Counted from the stretch's first letter, positions 11,560 to 22,703 are shown. The stretch is DNA of 64,000 nt from Fulvia fulva (GCF_020509005.1 NC_063013.1:6014001-6078000), one strand, 5' to 3'. Notes: generated by a model from the sequence alone, not told the origin. A program made the numbers and translations.

Positions 11560-12639
11560 GGTCGACGACGAGAATCACCTATACGTAGTGTCGGCTACGA
11601 ACCTCTCGTCTAGCTACGAGAGAGCCAAGTATTCTTACGCTAGAGCGTCGTAGGCGCGACGGGCGCGTAGCGTAGGCGAAGCCGCGGCGAACAGAGGACT
11701 ACTAGCAAAACGGGTATGAAAACTATCCGACGAGCGTGTACTCGTGTCGGGAGCGAGTCCCTCTTCTTTCTACGTATAAGAAGGGCGCGGAACCGTGGCC
11801 TATACGCTCGATAGGACACCTCTAGTATAAGTACAGAATTTTTACCTCCGGAGACCGTAAACCGAGCGGGCTAAGCGACGAACATTAGACGAGCGGACTA
11901 CAGAACAATAACTGAGCGGACTATGTAACGGCGTCGAGCGGACTACGAAACAATCTAGTGTTTGCCAGCGGGCAATGCGGTGGGTAGGTGGACACGCGAC
12001 GAAGCCTATAAGGGCCTATTAAACACCCGGTATAGGAACGAGGGTTTTGCCTAAGGCACTACCTGTCCCGCTACACAACGCACCTAGTCTGACATAGTAG
12101 ATTGCGACGAGGAAAAGACGATAGCCTAAGCAAGGAAAAGACGGCTGTTAGGACAGGGAAAAGACGTACAATATAAGTGGATTAGTTCTGTGATCGGGGA
12201 GGATCGAGGGTAGGGTAATAAGGAACTTCATATTGGTTAGTAGGTGGAAACGTAAGGAGTACGCTACCCGGCGTGGTGTGTGCCCCGAGCAAACCTGCGA
12301 GGCATGGACGGCCGCTTTCTAGAGATAGGCTGCGGTAATGCGAAGGGCGTCAAAACCTGGGGCGTGGTGTACACTAGCAGCGACGGCTGACACTGTCTGT
12401 ACAGCCCGAGAGGACGGATGCGCATGTCGGTCAATAGAGAGCACTAAAGGGCTTAGGCCTATGGAGGTGGATATTGGCTTAAGGAGCAAACAGGGAGGGA
12501 GGGCGTAGAGGGAAGCTTTTGCTCCGGGCTAACCTCTCGAAACGAGGCTACACGGTGGTGCTAGATGAGTGGGAAAGCGCGGTTAAGACTTGTCACCTTA
12601 TCTCGTAGCTAGCTTGCTAAATACGATTCCTTCCTTGCC
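11560..12639 (+). repeat. WEIRD-like module, full copy in LINE A
   Basis: A non-coding 1,080-bp unit. It begins GGTCGACGACGAGAATCACC-like sequence immediately after the TSD and ends CGATTCCTTCCTTGCC. It has exactly the same length and ends as 27146-28225. A perfect 7-bp-stem hairpin (CTCTCGT/ACGAGAG) is at 11603-11622. Four GAGCGG(G/A)CTA motifs lie near 11863-11945 and three GGAAAAGACG motifs near 12110-12165. Open frames in it are short and not conserved with LINE B. Relative to LINE B it has many G-to-A and C-to-T changes up to about 12480, then is nearly identical to the end. Confidence 0.9.
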
Positions 12640-14700
12640 TGCACAGTGGGAGAGGGAGAGATCAAGAGCATCATTAAGACACTCTCAGGAAACAAGGCCC
12701 CAGGACCAGATGGGATTCCAAACTTGTTCATTAAGACATGCAAGGACCAGATCTCCCCTGCACTGTCAAACATCTTTTCACAGTGCATGGCCCAAGGACA
12801 CTGCCCTAAACACTTCAAGGAGTCACTGACTGTGGTCTTGAGAAAACCACAGAAAGAGGACTACACAAAGCTAAAGGCATACAGACCTATTGCCTTGCTC
12901 AACACACTAGGCAAACTCCTGGAAAAGATCATAGCAGAAAGGCTGACAAACCTAGCTGAAGAACATGGAATCCTTCCTGAAGAACAGATGGGAGGCAGGA
13001 AACAAAGATCAACACTAACAGCTGTGGAACTTATCACAGAGCAGATCAAGACCCTATGGCACTTTGGGAACAACAAAGCAGCCACACTCCTCTCACTAGA
13101 CATATCAGGAGCCTTTGACAATGTCTCACACCAGAGGCTGATCCACATCCTGAAACAGAAGGCTATCCCTAACTGGACAGTCCAGTTTATCCAGTCCTTC
13201 CTCAGAGGCAGAACCACAAGACTAAGACTGGGCAGATACAAATCTGACAGCATGCCTACAGAGACAGGAATCCCACAGGGATCAACAATGTCTCCAATCC
13301 TGTTTCTCCTCTTTATGGCAGACCTGCCAGCAAAGCTAAACTCCAGAAACACATCAGCCTCAGGGTTTGTAGATGACACAAACATCCTAGCCTGGTCAGA
13401 CAGCACAGAAGAGAACTGCAGAATCTTGCAGAAGAAACACAAGGAATGTGAGGAATGGGCCAGGAAACATGGAGCCAGATTTGCCCCAGAGAAGTATCAA
13501 CTCATCCACTTCAGTAGAGCCAGAAACAGACACAATATGCAAGCCCCAATCACTATTCAGGGACACACAACAGAACCCTCAAGTGAATTAAGGGTGCTAG
13601 GAATATGGATGGATCCAAAGCTCAGCTGGGGACCACAGGTCAAGAAAGCACAGGCAAGAGCAGACAACAACAGGCAATCAATTGACAGGCTTACAGCCTC
13701 CACATGGGGAGCCACATTTGCGAAAGCAAAGGTTATGTACAAGGCCATTGTGAAGCCAGCCATGCTATATGGAGCCCAGATCTGGTCAGCCCAAGACAAG
13801 ATCCCAAAGAGAATTGCAGATCCCATCAGCAGAGCCCAAGCCTCCTGTCTGAAAAAGGTGCTTGGAGCATACAAGTCAACTCCAACAAGGGTGGTCGAAA
13901 TGGAGTCTGGCTCCCCACCAGCCAAGCTCTACCTTCAAGGGTTGAGATACCAGTATGCAGGAAAGACGTCTGCATACCCAGCCCAGCTAGTAATCCAGAA
14001 GGCAGTCAACAAAATCAGGAGCCAGTGCACAAGAAGGCACAGACAAGCAAGACCCAATCCAGCCCCACAGAAGCAGCAGGACCTGCAGAAGTTCAAAGAA
14101 CTAGCAGAACAGCTGCACCTAGCCCAGCAGGAACAGGACAGAAGGGCTCAAGGGAGAGGATCAGCAGCCAGCCAAGGGAAGAAGCAACAGTCTCTAGCTG
14201 AAAGGATGGCAGGACTCCTCTGGAAGACTGAATGGACAAGAACCCCACAGAGGCCAGGAACCCCAAAGGCACTCCAACAGTTTGGTAGCCACAACTACCT
14301 ACTGTACTCAGACCTGACCAGGTCAGAAGCAAGCATAGCAATACAAATCCGCTCTGAACACATCGGAGTCAGGGCATACCTGCATCAGAGAAAAGTCCCA
14401 GGTATCGAAGACAAGAGTTGCCCATGCGGCTACCTGTCCCAGAATGTCGAACATAGACTTCTGGTTTGCAAAGAATGGAGTACAGGGAGAGGTGAATGGA
14501 GGGCAAGGGCAAGGAACAGAAACTTCCAAGCCATGATCAGCAATAAGGGAGACCTCCAGAGAATTACAAGGTGGATCATCCACCAAGGATTTTTGGAGCA
14601 GTTCTCTCTTACTAGGGAAACAGAGAGATGGATTGAGGAGAGAAAGAAGGAGGAGGAGAGCAGGAAGAGGGGGACAACTCTAGGGTTGCAGACAAGGTAG
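12613..14700 (+). CDS. LINE A ORF2 C-terminal part: intact reverse transcriptase frame, 5' truncated
   Basis: The only long uninterrupted reading frame in the window, open from 12613 (after TAG at 12610) to TAG at 14698-14700. The first 9 codons are module sequence, so the frame crosses the junction. RT domain: KAPGPDGIPNLF in the fingers, SLDISGAFDNVSH (catalytic Asp), IPQGSTMSPILF, and the active site GFVDDTNIL near 13370-13395. Then come the thumb (LRVLGIWMDPKLSWG), a basic Gln-rich linker, and a C-terminal zinc motif (CPCGYLSQNVEHRLLVC). Endonuclease and ORF1 are missing. No ATG precedes the fingers: the frame enters with GTG at 12646 and the first ATG is at 12787, inside RT, so autonomous translation is doubtful. 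Codon use is CpG-poor and CpA-rich, unlike all RIP-altered neighbours. Confidence 0.88.
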   Translation, partial: LAKYDSFLACTVGEGEIKSIIKTLSGNKAPGPDGIPNLFIKTCKDQISPALSNIFSQCMAQGHCPKHFKESLTVVLRKPQKEDYTKLKAYRPIALLNTLGKLLEKIIAERLTNLAEEHGILPEEQMGGRKQRSTLTAVELITEQIKTLWHFGNNKAATLLSLDISGAFDNVSHQRLIHILKQKAIPNWTVQFIQSFLRGRTTRLRLGRYKSDSMPTETGIPQGSTMSPILFLLFMADLPAKLNSRNTSASGFVDDTNILAWSDSTEENCRILQKKHKECEEWARKHGARFAPEKYQLIHFSRARNRHNMQAPITIQGHTTEPSSELRVLGIWMDPKLSWGPQVKKAQARADNNRQSIDRLTASTWGATFAKAKVMYKAIVKPAMLYGAQIWSAQDKIPKRIADPISRAQASCLKKVLGAYKSTPTRVVEMESGSPPAKLYLQGLRYQYAGKTSAYPAQLVIQKAVNKIRSQCTRRHRQARPNPAPQKQQDLQKFKELAEQLHLAQQEQDRRAQGRGSAASQGKKQQSLAERMAGLLWKTEWTRTPQRPGTPKALQQFGSHNYLLYSDLTRSEASIAIQIRSEHIGVRAYLHQRKVPGIEDKSCPCGYLSQNVEHRLLVCKEWSTGRGEWRARARNRNFQAMISNKGDLQRITRWIIHQGFLEQFSLTRETERWIEERKKEEESRKRGTTLGLQTR

Positions 14701-14910
14701 TCAGAGGCTAACCACCATGACACTAGTGCACCCTAATGGAAGGAAAACTGAGAACTCATGGCAAGGAAGCTATTAGAGAAGGAGAGGAGGTTTTTACCTA
14801 GGAATAGGTTTCCTACCTTATACAGTAACATATATAGACATAAACCCGCATGGGCCGGAGGGCACCACAACGGGTAAATGAATCATCTATCTATCTATAT
14901 ACCGAGTATA
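14701..14910 (+). repeat. LINE A 3' UTR, ATCT tail and right target-site duplication
   Basis: Non-coding 3' end after the ORF stop, with short blocks shared with the LINE B 3' UTR (ACCATGACACTAG, GGGCAC near the end). It finishes in ATCTATCTATCTATAT at about 14884-14900, then the TSD copy CTATATACCGAGTATA at 14895-14910. Confidence 0.88.
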
Positions 14911-16440
14911 ACCGTATCTATAAGATACTACGAAGCGAGGAGGCTATAGTATAGAAGATAGCTATAGACCTAAAGAGTAAGAAGGATTATAACCTAGCAA
15001 AGTTATAAGAGGTAGAGAAGAAGTATAGGGAGGCTAATAACCTATATAAGCAATTTAGCGAGATTTACGAAAAGGAGAAGAAGAAGGTATAGGATACCGA
15101 AGCTAAGAACTAGGCTCTATAGAAGGAGGTTAACGATCTAAAGACTCGACTCTAAGCTACTAAAGACACTATATAGAATAGAGGTAGGGGCCGCTCTAGT
15201 CGCCGACCCTCCTATTCACCTCCGCGCGAGACTTTACTCGAGTAGCTAATACGTAAGTATCGTAAAGCTACTAGTAGAGGCGGCGGCGGCGGAGGCGGTA
15301 GTAACGATAATGACGGCAATAGTAATAACGACCGAGGACGTAATAGAAACTATCTACGACCTAACAATAATAACGGTCGCGACTCTCGAGCGCGTAATAC
15401 CCGTATATAGACTCCCCTAACCGAACTTTTAAAACGCCTATTTACTATTGACCGTACTCTAATACGCGGTATCGAGGTTAGTAAGGGCGTACCTAACCTA
15501 AAGTACTTTAAGAACGATAACGACCCTAACTTCGATAGTTAGTATAGTAGCGTGCTTCTTAAGCTAACTATAACTACTTTTCGCTCCGAGGTAGACGGCC
15601 TACGTTTTATATATAGATAGACATAGGGTAACCCTTAGAGAAGTATTAAGCTAAGGATCCCCGTACCTAGACAATAATTATTTAACGAGTTTAAGACTAG
15701 TAAAGAACTACTAGATTAGATAACGCGCTAGTACGGCACCCGTAACGAAGGAACTAAGGCTATAGTTAATATCGCTACCTATAAGTAGGAGTAGAGCGAG
15801 ACCTTTATTACCTTCTACGCTCGCTACTCGAAGCTACGTACTTAGATAGAGTAGACCGACGAGACTAAGCTAATGCTATTTCGTAACCGCCTTAACCGTA
15901 AGTACTTTATTAAGACTTTCGGCGATAGGGAAGTAGATAGACGCTTATACGATATATAGGATATTATTAAGGAATATACGGTATTAGATAAGAGCTTCTA
16001 CGAGACCGACCGACTATATCTATAGAAGGAGCGCCTATATAGTAACCCTAATTCGAACAATAACGGCGTATAGGGCGGTAGTAATACCGTAGGCGCCGTA
16101 GCTACTAGTACGACCGCTATAATTGTCTAGCGACTACTATAATACGTAGGTACGAAGAAGAAGGAGGACCTACTAGTTCACTTATAGAACCTACCTTTAT
16201 TAAACCGTAAGTAGCGTAAGGACCTTAAGAAGTAGGGTAAGTACTACCGCTACCGTATAGGCTCGTACGTATTAATAAACCCCGAATGCCCGATATATAG
16301 TTACGACGGCGACTACCGCTCTCTACGTCTACGAAATAACGCGAACGCTAACCCGAACCTTGGCTCCCTTACTACCGACCTATAGCAATAGGGAAATAGT
16401 ACGACCGCTACCTAAGCGTAGTAGATAGCGGTTAGTAATC
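14911..16440 (+). pseudogene. gypsy-1 gag, second part
   Basis: Continues the gag frame interrupted by LINE A. A charged coiled-coil-like stretch spans about 14930-15170. Next come an Arg/Ser-rich part and a Gly run (15280-15300, eight consecutive Gly codons followed by Asn/Asp repeats). The capsid follows, with PNLKYFKNDNDPNFD and ETFITFYARYSKLR, up to about 16030. A Cys-containing tail near 16240-16320 may be the damaged zinc knuckle (INPECPIYSYDGDY). RIP-type stops are frequent, and no ATG-to-stop frame survives. Confidence 0.8.
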
Positions 16441-18572
16441 GAACTTTCTAAGATAGAAAGAGTATAAGATCAAGAGATATAGAATATAAGAGACGGACTA
16501 TAGTAAGGAGCTTAAGATATTAGTATATATACTAGATAAACAATAACTAGCTATACACGCTTATGTAGTATTACCCGTAATAATATAATATAAAAAGGCT
16601 CGCGGCCTTATAGATTCTACCTCTACCTCTCTCTTTCTTAATTAGAAATTTATACGTAAATATATAACCCCCTTAATCCCTTTAACGAAGAATAGACGAT
16701 TAATAATAGGAGATAGATCGGCTATAGCGCGTTAGATTATATATATAGCCCTTATAGACGTGGTTATCGGCGGTTATTACGAGTAAATACTATACTACGT
16801 TACCGACCTCGAATACGATATCGTCTTTAGACTATCGTAGCTCTCCGCGTACAACCCGAACATCTTCTAGGAAACTAGCGAGGTGGCGTTTGGATCTAAC
16901 TACTGCTTCGGTCACTATCTATATAATAAGATATCGATAATAGTATAATCTCTAAACTATATCGGTAGAACCTAGTAGACGAAATATAGACTAAAGCCCT
17001 TTACTAGCGAATTAGTAGGATTTGTAGCCGGAGGGGCGGAGCTAAATATGTCCGCTCTAGAGGTAGATAAAGAGGTAGATTACTAGGAAGTCTCGTAGCG
17101 CGTATAGGAGATATACGCGTACCGGCCTAGGGCCGAGTACTTCTATATTATACCTACGGGGCGCGAGGATAACAACAATAACGATAATAGCCTTAAACTA
17201 AGCGCGATAGTAGCTAATGACCTAGATTAGCTCTTAGATAAGCAGTTCAACTACAATCCTAAAGAGAAGCTCCCGCCTATATACTACGAGGGACTCCTAC
17301 CTTACCGACTAGGCATCGACTACGAGATTTATATTAAACCCGGTAGACCTTAAGAACCGCTATATCGAAAGCTATACGGACTAGCCGAGAAGGAGAATAA
17401 AGCCGCTAAGAAATAGTTACTCTAATAGACTTTAAAAGGTAAGGTATGTAAGGCCGGTTAGAAAACAAGCTAGTTACCGGCACCGGTATTAGTAGTAAGA
17501 AAGCCTAGAGGAGGGCTACGAGTATATCTTAACTACCGTAGGCTAAACGCTATTACTATTAAGAATCGCTATCCTATTCTATTAATATAGGAAACGCCTA
17601 ATCGTATATACGGAAAGAAGTACTTTACGAAACTAGATATTATAGTAGCCTTTAATAAGTTACGTATCGCGGAAGGGTACGAGTGGCTAATATCTTTCGT
17701 AATACGCTACGGTATATATAAATGCCTCGTATTACCGTTCGGCCTCTATAACGGATCCGTAACCTTTTAGTTATATATTAATAAGGTTCTATAGGAACAT
17801 CTAGATAACTTTATATTAGTATATCTAGATAACGTCTTTATCTTTAGCGACACTCTAGAGGAACCCGTCGAATACGTACGAAAGGTATTAATTAAGCTAC
17901 GAGATACCGGGCTTACTATTAATATCGATAAGTCCGAGTTCTACTAGGAACGTATAAAATATATAGGCCTTATTATTATACCCTAGGGCATCGAGATAGA
18001 CCCGGAGAAATTAGAATATATATAGACCTAGGAAGCACTAACTAATCTTAAGGATGTCTAAGCCTTCCTAGGATTCGCGAACTTCTACCGTAGGTTTATC
18101 GAGACCTTCTCTTATATTACATCCCTATTAACTAACCTAACGAAGTTAGATAGGCCTAGTAATTACAAGAACCGCAGAATCAACTAGACTAATGATTACT
18201 AGAGGGCATTCGAGGCGTTAAAAGTAGCGTTCAGTAAGGCGGGTATACTAGTATACTATATACCGGGTAGGTAGACCGTCGTTAAGACTAACTCCTTAGA
18301 CTTTATTAATATAGGTGTGCTCTTACAATACGACGAGTAGGGAGTGTTACATCCTATAGCTTTCTATTCGAAGAAGCTAAGCCCCTAGGAGTATAATTAC
18401 GAGATCTACGATAAGGAACTCCTCGCGATTATTAAAGCATTCAAAGAGTAGCGCCCGGAGCTTACTTACGAAGTAGACGAGGACGGCGATCTAGTTAAAG
18501 TGTTTATAGACTACAAGAACCTCGAATATTTTATAATAGCGAAGTAGCTAAATCGCTAATAAGCGTAATAGG
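16441..18572 (+). pseudogene. gypsy-1 pol, protease to RNase H (first part)
   Basis: Protease near 16600-16700 reads GLIDSTSTSLFLN, an altered DSGAT active site. RT spans about 17400-18010: [43 protein letters not shown], and the catalytic site VYLDNVFIFS at about 17818-17840, where YLDD has become YLDN by a GAC-to-AAC change. RNase H starts about 18270 with FINIGVLLQYDE and AFYSKKLSPQEYNYEIYDKE. The frame breaks inside the KQLNR motif at 18572, where copia-1b inserted. Many RIP-type stops. Confidence 0.92.
18568..18572. repeat. Left 5-bp TSD of copia-1b (ATAGG)
   Basis: ATAGG here and at 22704-22708. Removing one copy together with the element rejoins the gypsy-1 RNase H frame. Confidence 0.93.
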
Positions 18573-18807
18573 TATTAAATAGGTACGGGTAGATAGTAGC
18601 GGAGTAGAGTAAGAGATCAATCTTTAACTAACTAATAGCACGAGCATATAGCAATATATTAGGAACCAATATGTTAATTGTGTTGGATGTCTATCTAAGC
18701 TAAAGGGGAGAGAAGGTATCTCCCTATAAGCTAAGTTATCGTAGATGCCTTAGGCTACTAGATCACTTCCTAATTGTTGACTCCCTTTAAGATGCTACAT
18801 CTTAACA
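18573..18807 (-). repeat. 3' LTR of copia-1b
   Basis: 235 bp, matches 22469-22703 and 4578-4812. The outer end is TATTAAATAGG on the plus strand; the inner end is CATCTTAACA. Confidence 0.95.
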
Positions 18808-21800
18808 CTCCTACTCATCTCGTATAGGAGGTTATAGTCTGCTCACTTCCTGTCAATAGTACTTGGACCTTTTTATGACAGGTTCAGCTAGCTTATAAAC
18901 CTCTAGAAGTGTAGACTAGTCTTTGGTTTTATAAACCCGTCTATAACTATCTTAGAGGTTAGGGTGTACTTAATAGCAATAAGCCTCCTCTACTAAAGTT
19001 TCCTAATAGCGTTATAGGCAATATTAATGTACTTCGACTTGTTATAAACATGTGCATCTTTCACTAGGGTGAGGGTAGCTTGATTGTCACCTCTTAATTA
19101 GACTGGTCTTAAATTTAATATAGTCTCCTAGTGTCTAGTGATTTTTGGTTAATAGGAACAGTCTCCTACTAGGCTTAGGGACTATAGATTTTAGGGCTTT
19201 CTATTTTATATTATAGCCCTTAACATTATAGTCAGCCTTTCTCTTTCTAAGGGATAATTTAGGGACCGTTACTTATAACCTAGTAACGTCTATTTTCTAG
19301 GGATCTAGGGAGCTTCTCTTAATTAGCTAATCGATTTTCTAAAATTCCCCTACGTTCTCCGGAGGTTAGGGAAGTTATATAAACAGCTTTCTCGGCTAAG
19401 CAACTTTAGAGCTCTTAATTAGCTGATCTATTTCGGGGGTGCTCTAATAGACGCCTAAATGGTAGGTAGATTGTCCTAAGGATATGTTCTTCCTCGGCCT
19501 TCCTAAGGGCTTCCTAGCTAGTGTACTACTTAGTAGATTTAACGTTAGAACATTAAGACCTATATCACCTCTAGGCTGGTCCTTAAAGAAGTCTATATAT
19601 ATGTGTTGTTTAACAGCTCTTATGTCTAGTTCCTAAAAGAGCTAGGCTTTAGCTATGTTTTTAATATACCTAATAAATACTGCTTCTTTACCCCTATTTA
19701 TTAGCTTGTCACTTCTTGCCTATTGAGGTTAGGATCTTATGTCTATATAGACAATAGCTTTGTATCCCTAAACTTTCAAATAGTTAATAGTCGGTTTGAT
19801 ACTATTAAAAGCCTTATCTAGTAAAACCTTAAACCTTTCGTAATCTAGGCTATTTAGTAGTTTGTTCCTTATATAAGTTTGGGCCTCTAGTGCTTTAGGC
19901 CAAAATTTAACCGGCATTTTAGCCTCTTTAAGCATTGCCCTTATAGAGTCCTCTAAGGTTTGTATTGACCTCTTAACTAGTCCATTCTGTAGAGAGTTGT
20001 ATGCCTTAGTCGGCTCGAGCCTAATCCCTAAATCCTTCTCCTACTGCTTCACTAATATAATAAGTTCTTTTGTATTATCAAGTCTTACTACTTTTAGCTA
20101 CGCTAATGATTTCCTCTCTACTTTGATCTTCTAGTTCTAGAGAGCAACTGGAGCATCTTCTCCTTTCCTAAGAGGAAGGTTCCACTTCTTCCTAGAGAAG
20201 TTGTTAATAATCTCAAGCTAGTATTTGAATCCTAGTCTTAAGATTAGTAGTGGGCCATATATATTAGTAGATATAAGGGCAAGTCTTTTAGGTCTTCTCT
20301 CTATAACTTTGCCTTTATACTTCTTTATCTTTGCTATTAAACAGACTCTGTACTAGTGAAAGCTATCCTTAGGGATAGGAATAGGTTCTTTTATGTCTAT
20401 TACCTTATAAAGATTCTAGAGCAAATTCTTCCTAAAGTGTGCAAATCTTCTATACTAAAGCTCCTACTGCTTCAGGTCGGTCTCTAATTGGGTAGTCACA
20501 AAGGCATTCTTTATTAGTAGTGTATATAATGAGTAATATGCCCGTTCTTATAGGAGAGAAGAAATCTTATTAATAAATAGAACCCCCCTAAGGAGCTTTA
20601 TCTAGACAACAGTCTTACTAGAGGGGGAAACAAGAGAAAATAATAGAGGTTATACACTAAACTGCTTACTAAACTGGTTCTATAAAACCAGGTTCACTCC
20701 TAGCTTAGGTATAAGTAGGCCATCTTCTAAAACAACTTTTCTACTAGCTCTCCTACTTATGTCTACATTCCTAATATAAGTAGCCAATAAAAACCCACCT
20801 TCCACTTTGATCCATTTCTTCCTTATTAAGGGAGTTATAGATCTAAAGAGGTAGCTTTAGTCAGTTATATAGGATGAAGCATAGGAGTTAAGTAACCACT
20901 CTAACGAGGGGAACTTGCCTTAGACTTCTATAGTTGAGTAAGCCACTTCATCATACTCATCATTATTAGACATTATCTCTAGGGATGAGCTGTATAAGTT
21001 ACGTAACTCTTAGGCGGAAAAACCTTTTCTAGTCTTCTTTACTTTAGAGATATAAGACTAGGCCTAGTTCTTCTAGAGTGATAGCATGTTAGAGCTGAGT
21101 TTCTTCACCATTTTCTTAAGTTCTTCTATAGAAGGCTTCTCTCTTAGTGTCCTCCTTGAAGTAGGTAGTGGAGTTCTCTTCTTCTTAATATGTGTTATAT
21201 TCTAGGAAGATAGTAGTTAGGAATGAGATCTAAGGACCTTTCTTGCCTTAGGCAAACTAGGGCAGTCCTTAATCAGATGATCCTTCTTATAGAGAAGGTA
21301 GGAGAGTAGTCTTACTAGACCTAAGGGCTTGACCTAGGTGGCTACTATACTATACTTAGCCTTAGAGGGATCCAACCTAGCTTCTTAAGCTTTAAGGATC
21401 TTTAAGGTCCTTTTATGATCTATCTTTAGCTAAGCCGTAATAGTATCCCTAGCTATATAGTAGTCAGGTAGCAGTAAGCTTAAGAGCTAGGTCATCCTTA
21501 TATTAGCTTTCCTATAATACTGACCCTCTAGGTCAATATTAGCAATCGTTTTTCTAAGAGAAACTAGGTGTGTCTATATAGATCTAATAGTGAACTCTTT
21601 ACTTATCTCAAAGGTCACAAATTGCTTTACGAGCTTATATATATAGGTTAGTAGTACCTAGCTATACTTGTTCTAGAGATATACCTACTTCTTAGCAGCT
21701 CTTCTAGATTCACATAAGCCCTTAAGCTCAAATTCATCTTCTTCTATAATCCTACTAAGGATACTAAAGTTGTACACTACATTGTGTCTTGTCTATATTA

Positions 21801-21910
21801 GCGTATTAAGGATCTCTTTAGTTATAGCCCCTTCTTAGGGTTTTAGAGTCTTGCCCTTAATGTTGTCAAAAGACACTTCTATTAGGTCATTAATTGCAAA
21901 GAATACTAAT
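18808..21910 (-). pseudogene. copia-1b gag-protease-integrase relic with RT deletion
   Basis: On the minus strand, gag lies at about 21900-21200, including the knuckle YLLYKKDHLIKDC near 21300-21260. The protease relic is near 20880-20660 and integrase about 20500-19750, each aligning closely with copia-1a. After the linker near 19300-19175 the sequence jumps straight to the C-terminal end of the RNase H region at about 19170-18830. No RT motif is present. RIP-type stops occur throughout, and the damage is similar to that of copia-1a. Confidence 0.9.
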
Positions 21911-22454
21911 TGGCTCTCTACCTTATATCTCTAAAGGTTGAACTATCTCTTCTAATTGTCCCTCCTAAGAATTAGGATTTTGCCTCCCTTCTCCTCTGTC
22001 TTCTCTTAGTATTAATCTATAATAAATTGGATGTAATGAAACAAGGTGTATATGTTCCAAGGTGGTGGCTTAGATCCTACTAAGGCTTCTAGTATAGAAT
22101 AGGAAAGTTCGTAGGTATAGATACTAAGGCCTACTTAGTAAAGTAAAGAAGGAGCGGTATAAGGTCTCGGGGCTAGGACATAGGTCTGTCTCTCCTAGCA
22201 GAGCTTTAAATGACTTACTTAAAGTCCTTCTTAATAGTATCTCGATATAGTTCTACCTATAGAGTATCTTTAAGGTACTAGCTTTAAGTAAGCCGTATAG
22301 AGTCCTTATCTAGGTTACCTATTACTTAGTATCGAACTAAGCTCCTTAATAGGATAGACGGAGTAGACTTCTAATTCCTAGATGTTTTCTACTACGATAG
22401 CTAGGGATATAAGTAACCTATACTGATATAGGATACTCTTATTCCTATATAAAC

Positions 22455-22468
22455 CCGGGCTTATAACC
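22455..22468 (-). promoter_or_regulatory. copia-1b primer-binding site (half-tRNA initiator Met type)
   Basis: Directly inside the 5' LTR the minus strand reads GGTTATAAGCCCGG. With one RIP G-to-A reversal this is the complement of the anticodon stem-loop of initiator tRNA-Met (GGGCTCATAACC), the half-tRNA primer used by Drosophila copia and several fungal copia elements. Confidence 0.7.
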
Positions 22469-22703
22469 TATTAAATAGGTACGGGTAGATAGTAGCGGAG
22501 TGGAGTAAGAGATCAATCTTTAACTAACTAATAGTACGAGTATATAGCAATATATTAGGATCCAATATATTGATTGTGTTAGATGTCTATCTAAGCTAAA
22601 GGGGAGAGAAGGTATCTCCCTATAAGCTAAGTTATCGTAGATGCCTTAGGCTACTAGATCACTTCCTAATTATTGACTCCCTTTAAGATGCTACATCTTA
22701 ATA
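22469..22703 (-). repeat. 5' LTR of copia-1b
   Basis: 235 bp; ends with CATCTTAATA on the plus strand, followed by the TSD copy ATAGG (22704-22708). Confidence 0.95.

Larger units (their letters stand above)
11560..14894 (+). mobile_element. LINE A: composite element, 1,080-bp WEIRD-like module plus LINE 3' part
   Basis: A single insertion into gypsy-1 gag, proven by the identical 16-bp sequences on each side. The first 1,080 bp (11560-12639) are the non-coding module also seen in LINE B. From 12640 a LINE of a different family begins abruptly inside RT, and the copy ends in an (ATCT)n tail. Endonuclease and ORF1 are absent. The LINE part shows no RIP, while the module part shows clear RIP-type transitions relative to LINE B. 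The architecture equals the MINE composite element known from Magnaporthe. The name WEIRD-like is by analogy; sequence homology to WEIRD was not tested. Confidence 0.92.
18573..22703 (-). mobile_element. copia-1b: complete-ended copia element lacking RT, minus strand
   Basis: 4,131 bp with two 235-bp LTRs and 5-bp TSDs (ATAGG), inserted into gypsy-1 RNase H. Same family as copia-1a. Compared with copia-1a it lacks about 1.49 kb, from ~2724 to ~4213 of that copy; the joint is at about 19171 here. The lost piece holds all of RT and most of RNase H. Both LTRs, the primer-binding site, gag, protease and integrase remain recognisable but RIP-damaged. It could only have moved with help from another copy, unless the deletion followed insertion. 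Confidence 0.95.

Noticed and set aside
12861..13442. Minus-strand open frame of 193 codons
   Set aside because: Lies entirely antisense to the intact LINE A RT frame, which has clear RT motifs; no motif on the minus strand.
13557..14723. Several minus-strand and alternative-frame ORFs of 80-165 codons
   Set aside because: Shadows of the RT frame in a CpG-poor, stop-poor segment; none has a recognisable domain.
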